Below, in pieces: positions 54,163-61,706 of a stretch of DNA of 64,000 nucleotides. Position 1 is the stretch's first letter. Every line of letters begins with the position of its first letter. The stretch lies in assembly GCA_902786515.1 (NCBI GenBank), contig CADADA010000015.1, positions 34,554 through 98,553 on the forward strand, read 5' to 3'. The notes beneath the pieces were generated by a model. That model searched no databases. It was not told where the DNA came from and worked only from the letters and a program-made list of their open reading frames with translations. Source of the stretch: an uncultured Lachnospiraceae bacterium (GTDB taxonomy: Bacteria; Bacillota; Clostridia; Lachnospirales; Lachnospiraceae). The position numbers were made by a program, and so were the translations under genes.

Positions 54163-55250
54163 TGGAAGAAAAATGGTTTAGCATATGGAATACGGAACTG
54201 ACAGATTATAGTAAGGCAGGGATGTATGCTGAAAATGTTATACAAAGTATGACAATAAATAATACAAAATTTTTTAATAAAATTAAAATCCGCCTGAATA
54301 ATATAAACGGTCAGAATGAAGCTATATACAAAAATATTGTGCTGCAACTTGAAAATGGAAAAAAATATCTGATGACCTTTAATGGTCATCAGGAAATAAG
54401 AGTTAGTCCCGGAAAAACACAATATACGGATGAACTATGTGTGAAAGAATACAGTGGTCCGATAACACTGACATACAAAGTAAGTAAAAATGTCATTGGA
54501 AATATTGCACTTCTGCCTTCAACAACATATCTTCATATAAAAAATGAAGGAAGGATAGATACTCTTATCCCGGCATACAGGGATATGGTGAGTTCGATAC
54601 CATGTGAGTACAACTGGCATTTTGGCATAGATGATATCAGTCTTTGTTTGAGTGGAAGCGATGAGGTAAAGAAAATATTGTTTATGGGGGATTCAAACTT
54701 CCACAGGGAGTATCTTGTAAATGCTTACAGAGAAATGAATCCGTACAGCATTTGTGTAAACAGGGGGATAAACGGTAACCGTCTGCTTAATGGAACGATT
54801 ATCAGGGGTATAGGAGAAATGAATGGGAAATCAGCAGTGAAGAGGATGAAAACAGAAACAGGTTCATATGATAAAGTATTTATTTTGATAGGAATAAATG
54901 ATATAATGCTTCCGTATGAATATGGGATACTTAACGAAGTGGTTTCGGCTGAAGATATCATTGAAGGATTAAAGATTCTGAAAAAAGAAGGGGAAAGAAT
55001 CTGTGGCGGCGAAGTGGTATTTCTTACGCTGCTTCCGTTTAAGGGGCATCCCGTATGGAACGGACTGAGTGAGAGTACACGCATCAGGGTTAATGAATGG
55101 ATTAGCAGGCAGAATCATATTGACACGGCACGAATAGTGGCAGACAGTGATGATTTATCGAAGCTTTGCAGAGATTATTCAGAGGAGGATTCGCTGCACT
55201 TAAATGCCACAGGCGGTTATATGGTTGCAAAAGAAATGAGCAGATTATGA
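54162..55250 (+). CDS. SGNH/GDSL hydrolase, biosynthetic-cluster associated
   Basis: 362 residues. The ATG overlaps the NRPS stop (TGATG), with AGGAG 10 bases upstream. An N-terminal ~140-residue beta domain precedes an SGNH hydrolase: block I FMGDSNF (Ser), block II Gly in NRGINGN, block III Asn in IGINDI, and block V D-x2-H in DSLHLNATGGY. There is no signal peptide, so it is cytoplasmic. Position directly after the terminal C domain suggests it acts on the product or on carrier-bound chain (release, deacylation, or transesterification). The substrate is unknown. Confidence 0.87.
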   Translation: MEEKWFSIWNTELTDYSKAGMYAENVIQSMTINNTKFFNKIKIRLNNINGQNEAIYKNIVLQLENGKKYLMTFNGHQEIRVSPGKTQYTDELCVKEYSGPITLTYKVSKNVIGNIALLPSTTYLHIKNEGRIDTLIPAYRDMVSSIPCEYNWHFGIDDISLCLSGSDEVKKILFMGDSNFHREYLVNAYREMNPYSICVNRGINGNRLLNGTIIRGIGEMNGKSAVKRMKTETGSYDKVFILIGINDIMLPYEYGILNEVVSAEDIIEGLKILKKEGERICGGEVVFLTLLPFKGHPVWNGLSESTRIRVNEWISRQNHIDTARIVADSDDLSKLCRDYSEEDSLHLNATGGYMVAKEMSRL

Positions 55251-56005
55251 GTTACAGGATAGAAAAAGTCAACATAGAAACAATTGAAGACGCACAGTAC
55301 AGAAATTATTTTGACTGTGCGTCATTACAACGTCAAAAAAAAGCGATGCGATATCGAAGAAAAGAAGATTCAATAAGATGCATTATGGGAGAAGTATTAC
55401 TTAAGAAAGCATTGAAAGAATATGGTGAGGATATCAGTCATTATCAGATAAAAGCGAGAAAACATGGTAAACCATATCTTGAACCGGCAGGAGAAAACAT
55501 CAGGGAATTATATTATAATATTTCACATTCCGGAAAATGGGTTTATTTGATTTTATCAGATAATGAGGTGGGAATCGATGTAGAGAAAATAACGGATAAA
55601 GCTACAGGCATAGCACGGAGGTTTTTCACTGAGGGAGAAAACAGATATATAGCACAAAGTGATTGTCCTGATGAGGCGTTTACAAGATTATGGACGATTA
55701 AAGAAGCATATATAAAATATCTGGGAACGGGACTATCTAAGGATTTAAAATCATTTGAAATAAATATATCAGGCGATAAAGTAGAAATAACTGACCAAGG
55801 TGTCACGCAAAATGTATTGGTCACAAGCAAAAAAATGCAGGAATATTACGTGGCATATGTTACATACAATTATAATAATAGTTGTATGAAGGAGTCGGAG
55901 GGGAATGAAGAAAGAGAAAATATTAGCATCAGGATTAATAGTCTTAGTGGCAATGTGTCTGATAGTAGTTGTACCAATTGTTGTAACGATGATGTGGACA
56001 GGTAA
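55247..56005 (+). CDS. Sfp-type 4'-phosphopantetheinyl transferase
   Basis: 252 residues, ATG overlapping the SGNH stop by 4 bases. Sfp motifs: ISHSGKWVYL, VGIDVEKI (Mg-binding Asp and Glu) and WTIKEAYIKYLGTGL. It attaches phosphopantetheine from CoA to the carrier domains of the cluster, so the operon encodes its own activation. The last ~35 codons (after YVTYNYNNSCMKESEG) overlap the next gene by 101 bases in another frame and look like non-conserved readthrough (Ser/Asn/Cys-rich), as if the original stop had been lost. It is the last gene of the biosynthetic operon. Confidence 0.9.
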   Translation: MSYRIEKVNIETIEDAQYRNYFDCASLQRQKKAMRYRRKEDSIRCIMGEVLLKKALKEYGEDISHYQIKARKHGKPYLEPAGENIRELYYNISHSGKWVYLILSDNEVGIDVEKITDKATGIARRFFTEGENRYIAQSDCPDEAFTRLWTIKEAYIKYLGTGLSKDLKSFEINISGDKVEITDQGVTQNVLVTSKKMQEYYVAYVTYNYNNSCMKESEGNEERENISIRINSLSGNVSDSSCTNCCNDDVDR

Positions 56006-56834
56006 AGTACAAATGCTTGACAACAGGCTGCATAAAAGCGGTTATAGCGTTTTGCTTTCTGATGAACAAAAGATGGACATGGAGGAATTTGTTGTCTGCT
56101 GTGTTATGGCACAGCTTGAGCCCGATGCACCGGATGAGCTTGTGAAGACAATGATGGTCATAGACCGTACTAAAATATTGCGAAAATTAAAAGATAATAC
56201 GGAAATATCCGTGGATGATCTGCATTTACCATATTTTTCAAGAGAACAGCTTGAAGAACGGTTTGAAGAAGAAATCTATGAAAAAAATGTTGTGTTGGAA
56301 AATACAACAGCCGGTAATGTTATAACCTATAACGGTGAGGTGATAAATCCGGCATATCACGCTGTGAGTGCAGGGAAAACACGAGCTGGAGAAGAAGAAT
56401 ATCTGAAGCCTGTAGATAGTGAGGAAGACATACATCAGGATGATTACATCACAATTACATATTATTCAAAAGATGAATTTTCGGATTTGCTTGGGAAAAT
56501 GGGGGAAAATATTGAAATTAACCGCCAGAATCCACTTGAAAATCTGACAGTTAATTACGAAGACGATACAGGATATGTGTCGGAAGTTGTGATAGGAAAT
56601 CAAAGCATACCGGGTGATTCTTTTTATAAAACCGCGGAATTGAATTCGGATTGTTTTAAGGTAGAACAATTTAACGAGGCTGTCAGGATAATTACAAAGG
56701 GAAAAGGCCACGGAAAAGGGTTAAGCATCAGTGGTGCAAAAAAAATGGCAGATGCCGGAAAAAGCTATATTGATATTATCAGGTATTATTATAACGGAAT
56801 AGAACTGAAATCATATCAGGATATAAATGTATAA
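55905..56834 (+). CDS. spoIID: Stage II sporulation protein D homologue
   Basis: 309 residues: a cytoplasmic start, one membrane helix (ILASGLIVLVAMCLIVVVPIVV), then the lytic transglycosylase domain with YHAVSAGKTRAGEE and the C-terminal signature GKGHGKGLSISGAKKMADAGKSYIDIIRYYY. SpoIID works with SpoIIP and SpoIIM during forespore engulfment. AAGGAG lies 10 bases before the ATG, inside the PPTase coding region. The catalytic Glu of SpoIID is expected in the N-terminal half (candidate QLEPDAPDELVKTM); I could not confirm it. The SpoIIQ-like gene follows 57 bases on. Confidence 0.88.
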   Translation: MKKEKILASGLIVLVAMCLIVVVPIVVTMMWTGKVQMLDNRLHKSGYSVLLSDEQKMDMEEFVVCCVMAQLEPDAPDELVKTMMVIDRTKILRKLKDNTEISVDDLHLPYFSREQLEERFEEEIYEKNVVLENTTAGNVITYNGEVINPAYHAVSAGKTRAGEEEYLKPVDSEEDIHQDDYITITYYSKDEFSDLLGKMGENIEINRQNPLENLTVNYEDDTGYVSEVVIGNQSIPGDSFYKTAELNSDCFKVEQFNEAVRIITKGKGHGKGLSISGAKKMADAGKSYIDIIRYYYNGIELKSYQDINV

Positions 56835-56891
56835 TTTTTTTATTTTACGGTAAAAATATCTTCAAACGTAAAATGAAAGGATTGATATTTA

Positions 56892-57686
56892 ATGAACAGA
56901 AACAGAGCAGGTAGAAAAAGTTTTATGGCAGCGCTTACGTTATGCCTTGTGTCAGCAATTGCAATGACTGCCGGTCTAATGTATAACAAAACGGGAAAAA
57001 ATAAAGAACTTGCGGATTCTAACGAGACAACGGCAGAGTTTGCGACAGCAGAGGAAGCAAGAGAGATTGTAGAGAACAGTACTTTAAGAAAAAATGAGAA
57101 AGAAAAAAATGACTTTATAGAAATGGATACCTATGAACAGGATACGGAAGAAATAGTTCGGGCCACTGAAGCGGATACGGAGCAGGATACAGAGGCGGAA
57201 ATACAACCGGAAACAGAGCCGCAAATTCAGGAAGCTGATGTAGTAAATGCACCTGCAGAGTCTCTGTACTTTGACGAAGCATCCACGCTTGGGTGGCCGC
57301 TTAACGGTGAGGTTGTTTTAGAATATAGTATGGACAAGACCATTTATTTCCCTACACTGGATTTGTATAAATGTAATTCCGGCATGATGATACAGGGGGA
57401 TGAAGGCGCAGGAATATTTGCGGCAGCCACCGGTGTGGTAACGGATATTCATTATAATCATGAATTTGGGACAATGGTATCAATAGATATAGGAAACGGT
57501 TACGAGACTGTATATGGACAGTTAAATGAGGTTCACTGTGAAAAGGGTGAAACGGTAGAAAAGGGACAGCAGATAGGAACACTTTCAAAACCTACGGCAT
57601 ATTATGAATCAGAAGGATATCACCTGTATTTTAAGGTTACAAAAGACGGTGTACCGGTAAATCCTTTGGACTATTTAAATGAATAA
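56892..57686 (+). CDS. SpoIIQ-like M23/LytM protein with degenerate metal site
   Basis: 264 residues: an N-terminal membrane anchor (LCLVSAIAMTAGLMY), an acidic Thr/Glu-rich spacer (~35-120) and a LytM fold (WPLNGEVVLEYSMD, VVTDIHYNHEFGTMVSIDIGNGYETVYGQL, then KGETVEKGQQIGTLS). The zinc ligands are not kept: the H-x3-D site reads NSGMMI and the HxH motif reads HLY. This fits a structural rather than hydrolytic role, as for SpoIIQ, which bridges forespore and mother-cell membranes with SpoIIIAH. Position next to spoIID supports the assignment. Residual doubt is whether it is SpoIIQ proper or another M23 protein. Confidence 0.8.
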   Translation: MNRNRAGRKSFMAALTLCLVSAIAMTAGLMYNKTGKNKELADSNETTAEFATAEEAREIVENSTLRKNEKEKNDFIEMDTYEQDTEEIVRATEADTEQDTEAEIQPETEPQIQEADVVNAPAESLYFDEASTLGWPLNGEVVLEYSMDKTIYFPTLDLYKCNSGMMIQGDEGAGIFAAATGVVTDIHYNHEFGTMVSIDIGNGYETVYGQLNEVHCEKGETVEKGQQIGTLSKPTAYYESEGYHLYFKVTKDGVPVNPLDYLNE

Positions 57687-57832
57687 CGGAAAAATTCGCA
57701 TACAGACGCATATACAACACCCTCTCTTTCTTTTTTTTAACATTTATTGTCTGATGCTTTTTATAGATGGCCGGTGGCGTTAATAATACGCACATCCGGC
57801 TGTACATATACACTTCACTGGTTAATAGGCAA

Positions 57833-59050
57833 TTACGTAAGCATCAAATCTACTTTTCTTAGTAAGAAATCTATAATATTCAGATGAATAATGCCATCAT
57901 GACTCATATCAATTTTATCAAGCGACATAACGTACTTAGGGGAAGCATCGGTTATTCTGCTATAAGCGCCAAATTCTCTTTGGATTATTGATTCTGTCGG
58001 CATAAGATATGACACCTGTATGAAACATTTTTTACCTCCCTTTATAACGACAAAATCAATCTCGCCTTTATATGTTTTGCCGGCAAAGACGGTATATCCC
58101 CTTGTGAGCAGTTCGTTGTATATAATATTTTCAAGAAAGAAAGTATCTTCGTAATTAATTGTATTGGTATTAATCGTTCTAAATCCCATGTCAACAGCAT
58201 AATGTTTTTCTCTGTTGGAAAGAGCTGATTTACCCATAATATTGTATCTTCCGACTCCGTGTATCAGGTAGGCTTTCTTCATACGTTCTAAATAGTTATA
58301 AATTGTACGTCTTGATAATTCTTTTTCGCTTTTTTTATAAGTCGAAATAATATTGTCTACAGAGAACTCTTTCCCGGCATTTGCAAGAATGTAAAGAGAA
58401 ATATCCATAAAACTTTTCCTGTCGGTACTTTTACTTTTTCCGAGGATATCTCTGTTAACAATACCTGTATATAGATTTGAAAGATACCGCTGAATCGATT
58501 CATCATCTTTGTAATCAAAACGAAGAGGAAATCCGCCCCATTTCAGGTAGTTAAGGAATAATTCATCATTCCACTCCATGTGGTTCAACTCATAATACTG
58601 CTTCATTTCATAGAAAGAGAAAGGCAATATTTCAAATTCGATAGTTCTTCCGGTAAGAAGGGTAGCCAGTTCTCCGGATAAGAGTGTTGAATTACTTCCT
58701 GTTACAAACAAAGAAACATCAAGCGTTGCTCTAAAAGAAGCAAGTGCTTTTTCAAAGTCTTTTATGTGTTGTATTTCATCAAGGAAAATATAGTATCTGC
58801 CTTTTTTTGTAATTCTGTTTTTTATCTCTTTGTTGAGGTCTGATGCATTAATAATATAGTCATAGTCAATATCTTCAAGGTTAAGATATATAATATTGTC
58901 ACCACTTACTCCACTTTCAATCAGCTCATCGCGGATTGTATCTAATAGAATTGATTTTCCTGCTCGTCGTATACCTGTGATAACTTTTATTACATCTGAG
59001 TCGTAGTAGGGACGTATTTGCTCTAAATATACTTCTCTTTTTAATCTCAT
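57833..59050 (-). CDS. AAA-family ATPase with DUF4143 C-terminus
   Basis: 405 residues: an AAA_14 ATPase with Walker A GIRRAGKS (residues 26-33), Walker B YYIFLDEIQ, sensor VTGSNS, and a DUF4143 domain in the C-terminal half ending in a nuclease-like fold (GEIDFVVIKGGKKCFIQVSY). GGAGGTG precedes the ATG. These proteins are widespread in anaerobes and their role is unsettled. The gene sits alone, convergent with the SpoIIQ-like gene; 57687-57832 between them holds no gene and only an imperfect GCCGG-centred dyad. Its upstream region has a notable dyad array. Confidence 0.9.
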   Translation of the reverse strand: MRLKREVYLEQIRPYYDSDVIKVITGIRRAGKSILLDTIRDELIESGVSGDNIIYLNLEDIDYDYIINASDLNKEIKNRITKKGRYYIFLDEIQHIKDFEKALASFRATLDVSLFVTGSNSTLLSGELATLLTGRTIEFEILPFSFYEMKQYYELNHMEWNDELFLNYLKWGGFPLRFDYKDDESIQRYLSNLYTGIVNRDILGKSKSTDRKSFMDISLYILANAGKEFSVDNIISTYKKSEKELSRRTIYNYLERMKKAYLIHGVGRYNIMGKSALSNREKHYAVDMGFRTINTNTINYEDTFFLENIIYNELLTRGYTVFAGKTYKGEIDFVVIKGGKKCFIQVSYLMPTESIIQREFGAYSRITDASPKYVMSLDKIDMSHDGIIHLNIIDFLLRKVDLMLT

Positions 59051-59092
59051 TTTTATGCACCTCCACTTTGCACATTATCTCATATTTTTTGG

Positions 59093-59198
59093 TTTTGTGC
59101 AAGGTTTCTTTGCACAAATTTAATTTATTTCTATTTTGTGCAAAGAAACCTTGCACAAAATTTATTTTTATTTATTTTGTGCAAGATAAGCTTGCACG
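59093..59198. repeat. Dyad array upstream of the DUF4143 ATPase gene
   Basis: Three related TTTTGTGCAA...TTGCAC dyads: 59093-59118, 59135-59160 and 59175-59198. The first two are exact 26-bp reverse complements of each other, 16 bp apart, and each is itself a near-palindrome (GTGCAAGG and CTTTGCAC arms). A further TGCAAAG...GGTGCA pair frames the ribosome site of the ATPase gene. It could be an autoregulatory operator cluster or one long hairpin. Confidence 0.7.
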
Positions 59199-59243
59199 TT
59201 TGCCTAAATAACTAGATTATATAAACAGTCCTGTTCTTTATTA

Positions 59244-59276
59244 TTGACAAAAAATATAAGTTTGTTTATACTAACC
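59244..59276 (+). promoter_or_regulatory. Promoter and candidate iron operator of the DUF4418/ABC operon
   Basis: TTGACA (59244-59249), 17-base spacer, TATACT (59267-59272). A variant of the shared dyad, AGTTT-N8-TAACC (59259-59276), covers the -10 element, matching the site at 61650 in 13 of 18 bases with identical spacing. Confidence 0.6.
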
Positions 59277-59298
59277 AATTGAAAGGAGAAATATTATT

Positions 59299-59706
59299 AT
59301 GAAAAGTAGAAAAAATATAATTACAGAATGTATACAGGTAATTCTTTGTATAGTTCTGGCAGCCGGCATGTTTACATTTTTAAAAACCTGTCCTGCGAAA
59401 GAAGATGGTACGTTTATGTCGTGTCACTGGGCCGGAAGGGTTATTACTGCGATCGGTATAGTAATACTGATATTAAGCATAGTCAATCTTTTGGTAAAAT
59501 CAGTTAAAATAAAAATTGGACTGACTATTGCCATTATTCTAAATCAGATTCTGTGTGCATTAGTTCCGGGAGTGATCGTGAAAACATGTATGATGAATAC
59601 CATGAGATGTAATTCCTGCACAAAACCGGGAGTGATTGTTTTAAGCAGTATAATCGTGATTGTTTCTATTATAAATCTTGTACTCTATATTAGAAAAGAG
59701 GATTAA
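59299..59706 (+). CDS. DUF4418 family membrane protein
   Basis: 135 residues with four membrane helices and conserved cysteines between them (LKTCPAKEDGTFMSCHWAGR after helix 1, then VKTCMMNTMRCNSCTKPG). This is the DUF4418 pattern, commonly encoded beside FtsX-like permeases of metal/iron loci. The Cys/Met-rich external loops could bind a metal ion. GAAAGGAG lies about 9 bases before the ATG. It is the first gene of a four-to-five-gene iron-uptake locus. Confidence 0.82.
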   Translation: MKSRKNIITECIQVILCIVLAAGMFTFLKTCPAKEDGTFMSCHWAGRVITAIGIVILILSIVNLLVKSVKIKIGLTIAIILNQILCALVPGVIVKTCMMNTMRCNSCTKPGVIVLSSIIVIVSIINLVLYIRKED

Positions 59707-59708
59707 AA

Positions 59709-60911
59709 ATGAAGTTTCGTCTACTTCCGTTTAAAAATATTGTAAATCAGCCTGTCAGGTCTTTTGCACTGATAATGATGGTAATGCTTCTTTCTATGTC
59801 AATGCTTGGAGGAACTCTGATTACACAGTCTTTACGCAGAGGACTTAATAGCCTGGAGACCAGACTTGGGGCAGATGTTATTGTAGTTCCGGATGAAGCG
59901 GCAAGCAAAAAGGATTTGGAATCAATTCTTTTAGATGGTGTTCCGGGATATTTTTATATGGACAGGAAATATTATGATGAAATAGCGAATAAAGAAGGAA
60001 TAAGAAAAATTTCAGCACAATATTATCTTGCGTCAACAAAGGCGGGATGCTGTTCCATGCCTATACAGATTATAGGTTATGATCCTGATACAGATTTTAC
60101 GGTTACGCCGTGGATAAAGGAAAACGGTGCGGACAGACCGGGAATGTATGAGATTGTGGCCGGATATGACATCAACAGTGACATTGGCGGAACTATTCGT
60201 TTTTTTGACAGAGAATGCAAGGTTGTAGCAAAATTAGATAAGACAGGTACACAGTTAGACAATGCAGTCTATACAGGTTATGATACCATCAAGGCATTAA
60301 TCGATGCATCAAAAGAGAACAGTTTTAAATTCTTTTCTGAGCAGAACCCGGATGATATTGTATCGTCAATTCTGATTGATGTGGAGGACGGATACGATAT
60401 TCAGTCGGTAGTGGATGATATTAATGTTCATGAAAAAAAGGTACAGGCCGTAGCGACAAAAAATATGCTGTCAGGAGTTTCAGACAGTCTGGGCGGAATT
60501 TCTGATGTGACAAGAATATTAGTCGTGACCCTGTGGATTCTTATATTGATTATCCTGATAATTTACTTTTCTTCCATGATTCATGTAAGAAGAAAAGAAT
60601 TTGCCATACTTCGTGTTATGGGTGTGTCACAGAAAATGATGGCCAAAATTGTATTTATGGAATCGATAATTATTAGTGTTGTGGGAGCGATGGCAGGTAT
60701 GATATTGACGGTAATAATGATTTATCCGTTCAGCAATCTTATATCACAGCAGACAGGGCTTCCATTCCTGACACCTTCAGCCGGTAATGTGGCGGTAAAT
60801 GTAGCAGTAACATTTCTGGTGATAGTTGCAGCAGGTACACTTACAGCAGCTTATGAAGCCTTAAGCCTCAGCAAAACAGATGCAGGCCTTGTACTTAGAG
60901 AGGGAAATTAG
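59709..60911 (+). CDS. FtsX/MacB-like ABC transporter permease
   Basis: 400 residues: an N-terminal helix (SFALIMMVMLLSMSMLGGTLI), a ~200-residue extracytoplasmic domain beginning RGLNSLETRLGADVIVVPDEA, and three C-terminal helices with the FtsX coupling segment RRKEFAILRVMGVSQKMM. It starts 2 bases after the DUF4418 stop. Such permeases move or power extracytoplasmic processes rather than simple import. It is paired with the ATPase gene that follows and with FTR1/P19 proteins. Confidence 0.9.
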   Translation: MKFRLLPFKNIVNQPVRSFALIMMVMLLSMSMLGGTLITQSLRRGLNSLETRLGADVIVVPDEAASKKDLESILLDGVPGYFYMDRKYYDEIANKEGIRKISAQYYLASTKAGCCSMPIQIIGYDPDTDFTVTPWIKENGADRPGMYEIVAGYDINSDIGGTIRFFDRECKVVAKLDKTGTQLDNAVYTGYDTIKALIDASKENSFKFFSEQNPDDIVSSILIDVEDGYDIQSVVDDINVHEKKVQAVATKNMLSGVSDSLGGISDVTRILVVTLWILILIILIIYFSSMIHVRRKEFAILRVMGVSQKMMAKIVFMESIIISVVGAMAGMILTVIMIYPFSNLISQQTGLPFLTPSAGNVAVNVAVTFLVIVAAGTLTAAYEALSLSKTDAGLVLREGN

Positions 60912-60914
60912 AAG

Positions 60915-61589
60915 ATGATGAGAGCGGAAAATATCAGTAAAAAATATCCTAGACAAACAAAAAATGCGAATTATTTTTTTGCAGTTAATCCTATGAGTAT
61001 TGAAATACATAAGGGTTCGGTTACGGAAATTATAGGGCGCAGCGGAAGTGGAAAGACCACCCTGATTCATATGCTTGCAGGCCTGATTACTCCTTCGGAG
61101 GGAAAGGTATATTTCGGTGACAAAGATTTATACAGCCTTTCAGACAGTGAACTTTCAAAATTCAGAAATCAGTATTTCGGAGTGATTCCGCAGGGACATA
61201 CCGGTCTTTTCAGCCTGACAGTATATGAAAATGTATTGCTTCCTTCAGTGTTATACAAAAACATGGAATCGAAAGATGAAGAATATGCGATGGAATTACT
61301 TCAGATGCTTGAGATAGACAGTCTTGCAGGTGAATATCCAAAGTCGTTGTCAGGTGGAGAAATACGGAGAATGGCGATTGCGAGAGCACTGATAAACAGA
61401 CCGGAGGTGATTTTCGCAGATGAACCTACGGGTGATTTAGATGATTACAATACGGAAAAAGTACTTAAACTTTTCAGAAAACTTGCTGATGAAGGAATGT
61501 CGGTCGTTATGGTAACCCATGAGTCGGAAGCGAAGAAGTATTGTGACAATATTTACAGAATGGATTCCGGAAATATAAAACCGGCATAA
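60915..61589 (+). CDS. ABC transporter ATP-binding protein (MacB/LolD-like)
   Basis: 224 residues with Walker A GRSGSGKTT, Q-loop IPQGHTGLFSLT, signature LSGGEIRR, Walker B VIFADEPTGDLD and the H-loop VTHES. The type matches ATPases that partner FtsX-like permeases. Two ATG codons (60915 and 60918) are possible; neither has a strong ribosome site, consistent with coupling to the permease gene ending 3 bases before. Confidence 0.92.
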   Translation: MMRAENISKKYPRQTKNANYFFAVNPMSIEIHKGSVTEIIGRSGSGKTTLIHMLAGLITPSEGKVYFGDKDLYSLSDSELSKFRNQYFGVIPQGHTGLFSLTVYENVLLPSVLYKNMESKDEEYAMELLQMLEIDSLAGEYPKSLSGGEIRRMAIARALINRPEVIFADEPTGDLDDYNTEKVLKLFRKLADEGMSVVMVTHESEAKKYCDNIYRMDSGNIKPA

Positions 61590-61607
61590 AAAAATTAAAA
61601 AAAGTTA

Positions 61608-61667
61608 TTGACAATGGATTGATTAATGATATAAAATACTTTGGGAAAAAGTTAGTAAATGCTAACT
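61608..61667 (+). promoter_or_regulatory. Promoter and candidate iron operator of the FTR1 gene
   Basis: TTGACA (61608-61613), 16-base spacer, TATAAA (61630-61635). The exact dyad AGTTAG-N6-CTAACT (61650-61667; AGTTA-N8-TAACT) lies just after the expected start, ~61642. It resembles DtxR/IdeR/MntR-type sites in its TTAG/CTAA arms. Confidence 0.65.
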
Positions 61668-61706
61668 AACTCCGAATATATTTTGGAGAAAGGAAAGGTG
61701 ATTTGT

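Noticed and set aside
55166..55246. N-terminal extension of the PPTase into the SGNH gene
   Set aside because: The extension overlaps conserved SGNH residues (DSLHLNATGG) in another frame, and the Sfp-like protein begins properly at MSYRIEKV.
24053..56005. The biosynthetic locus as a recently acquired island
   Set aside because: Base composition and codon choice look like the flanks by eye, and no integrase, att repeats or tRNA gene border it; transfer cannot be claimed from this window.
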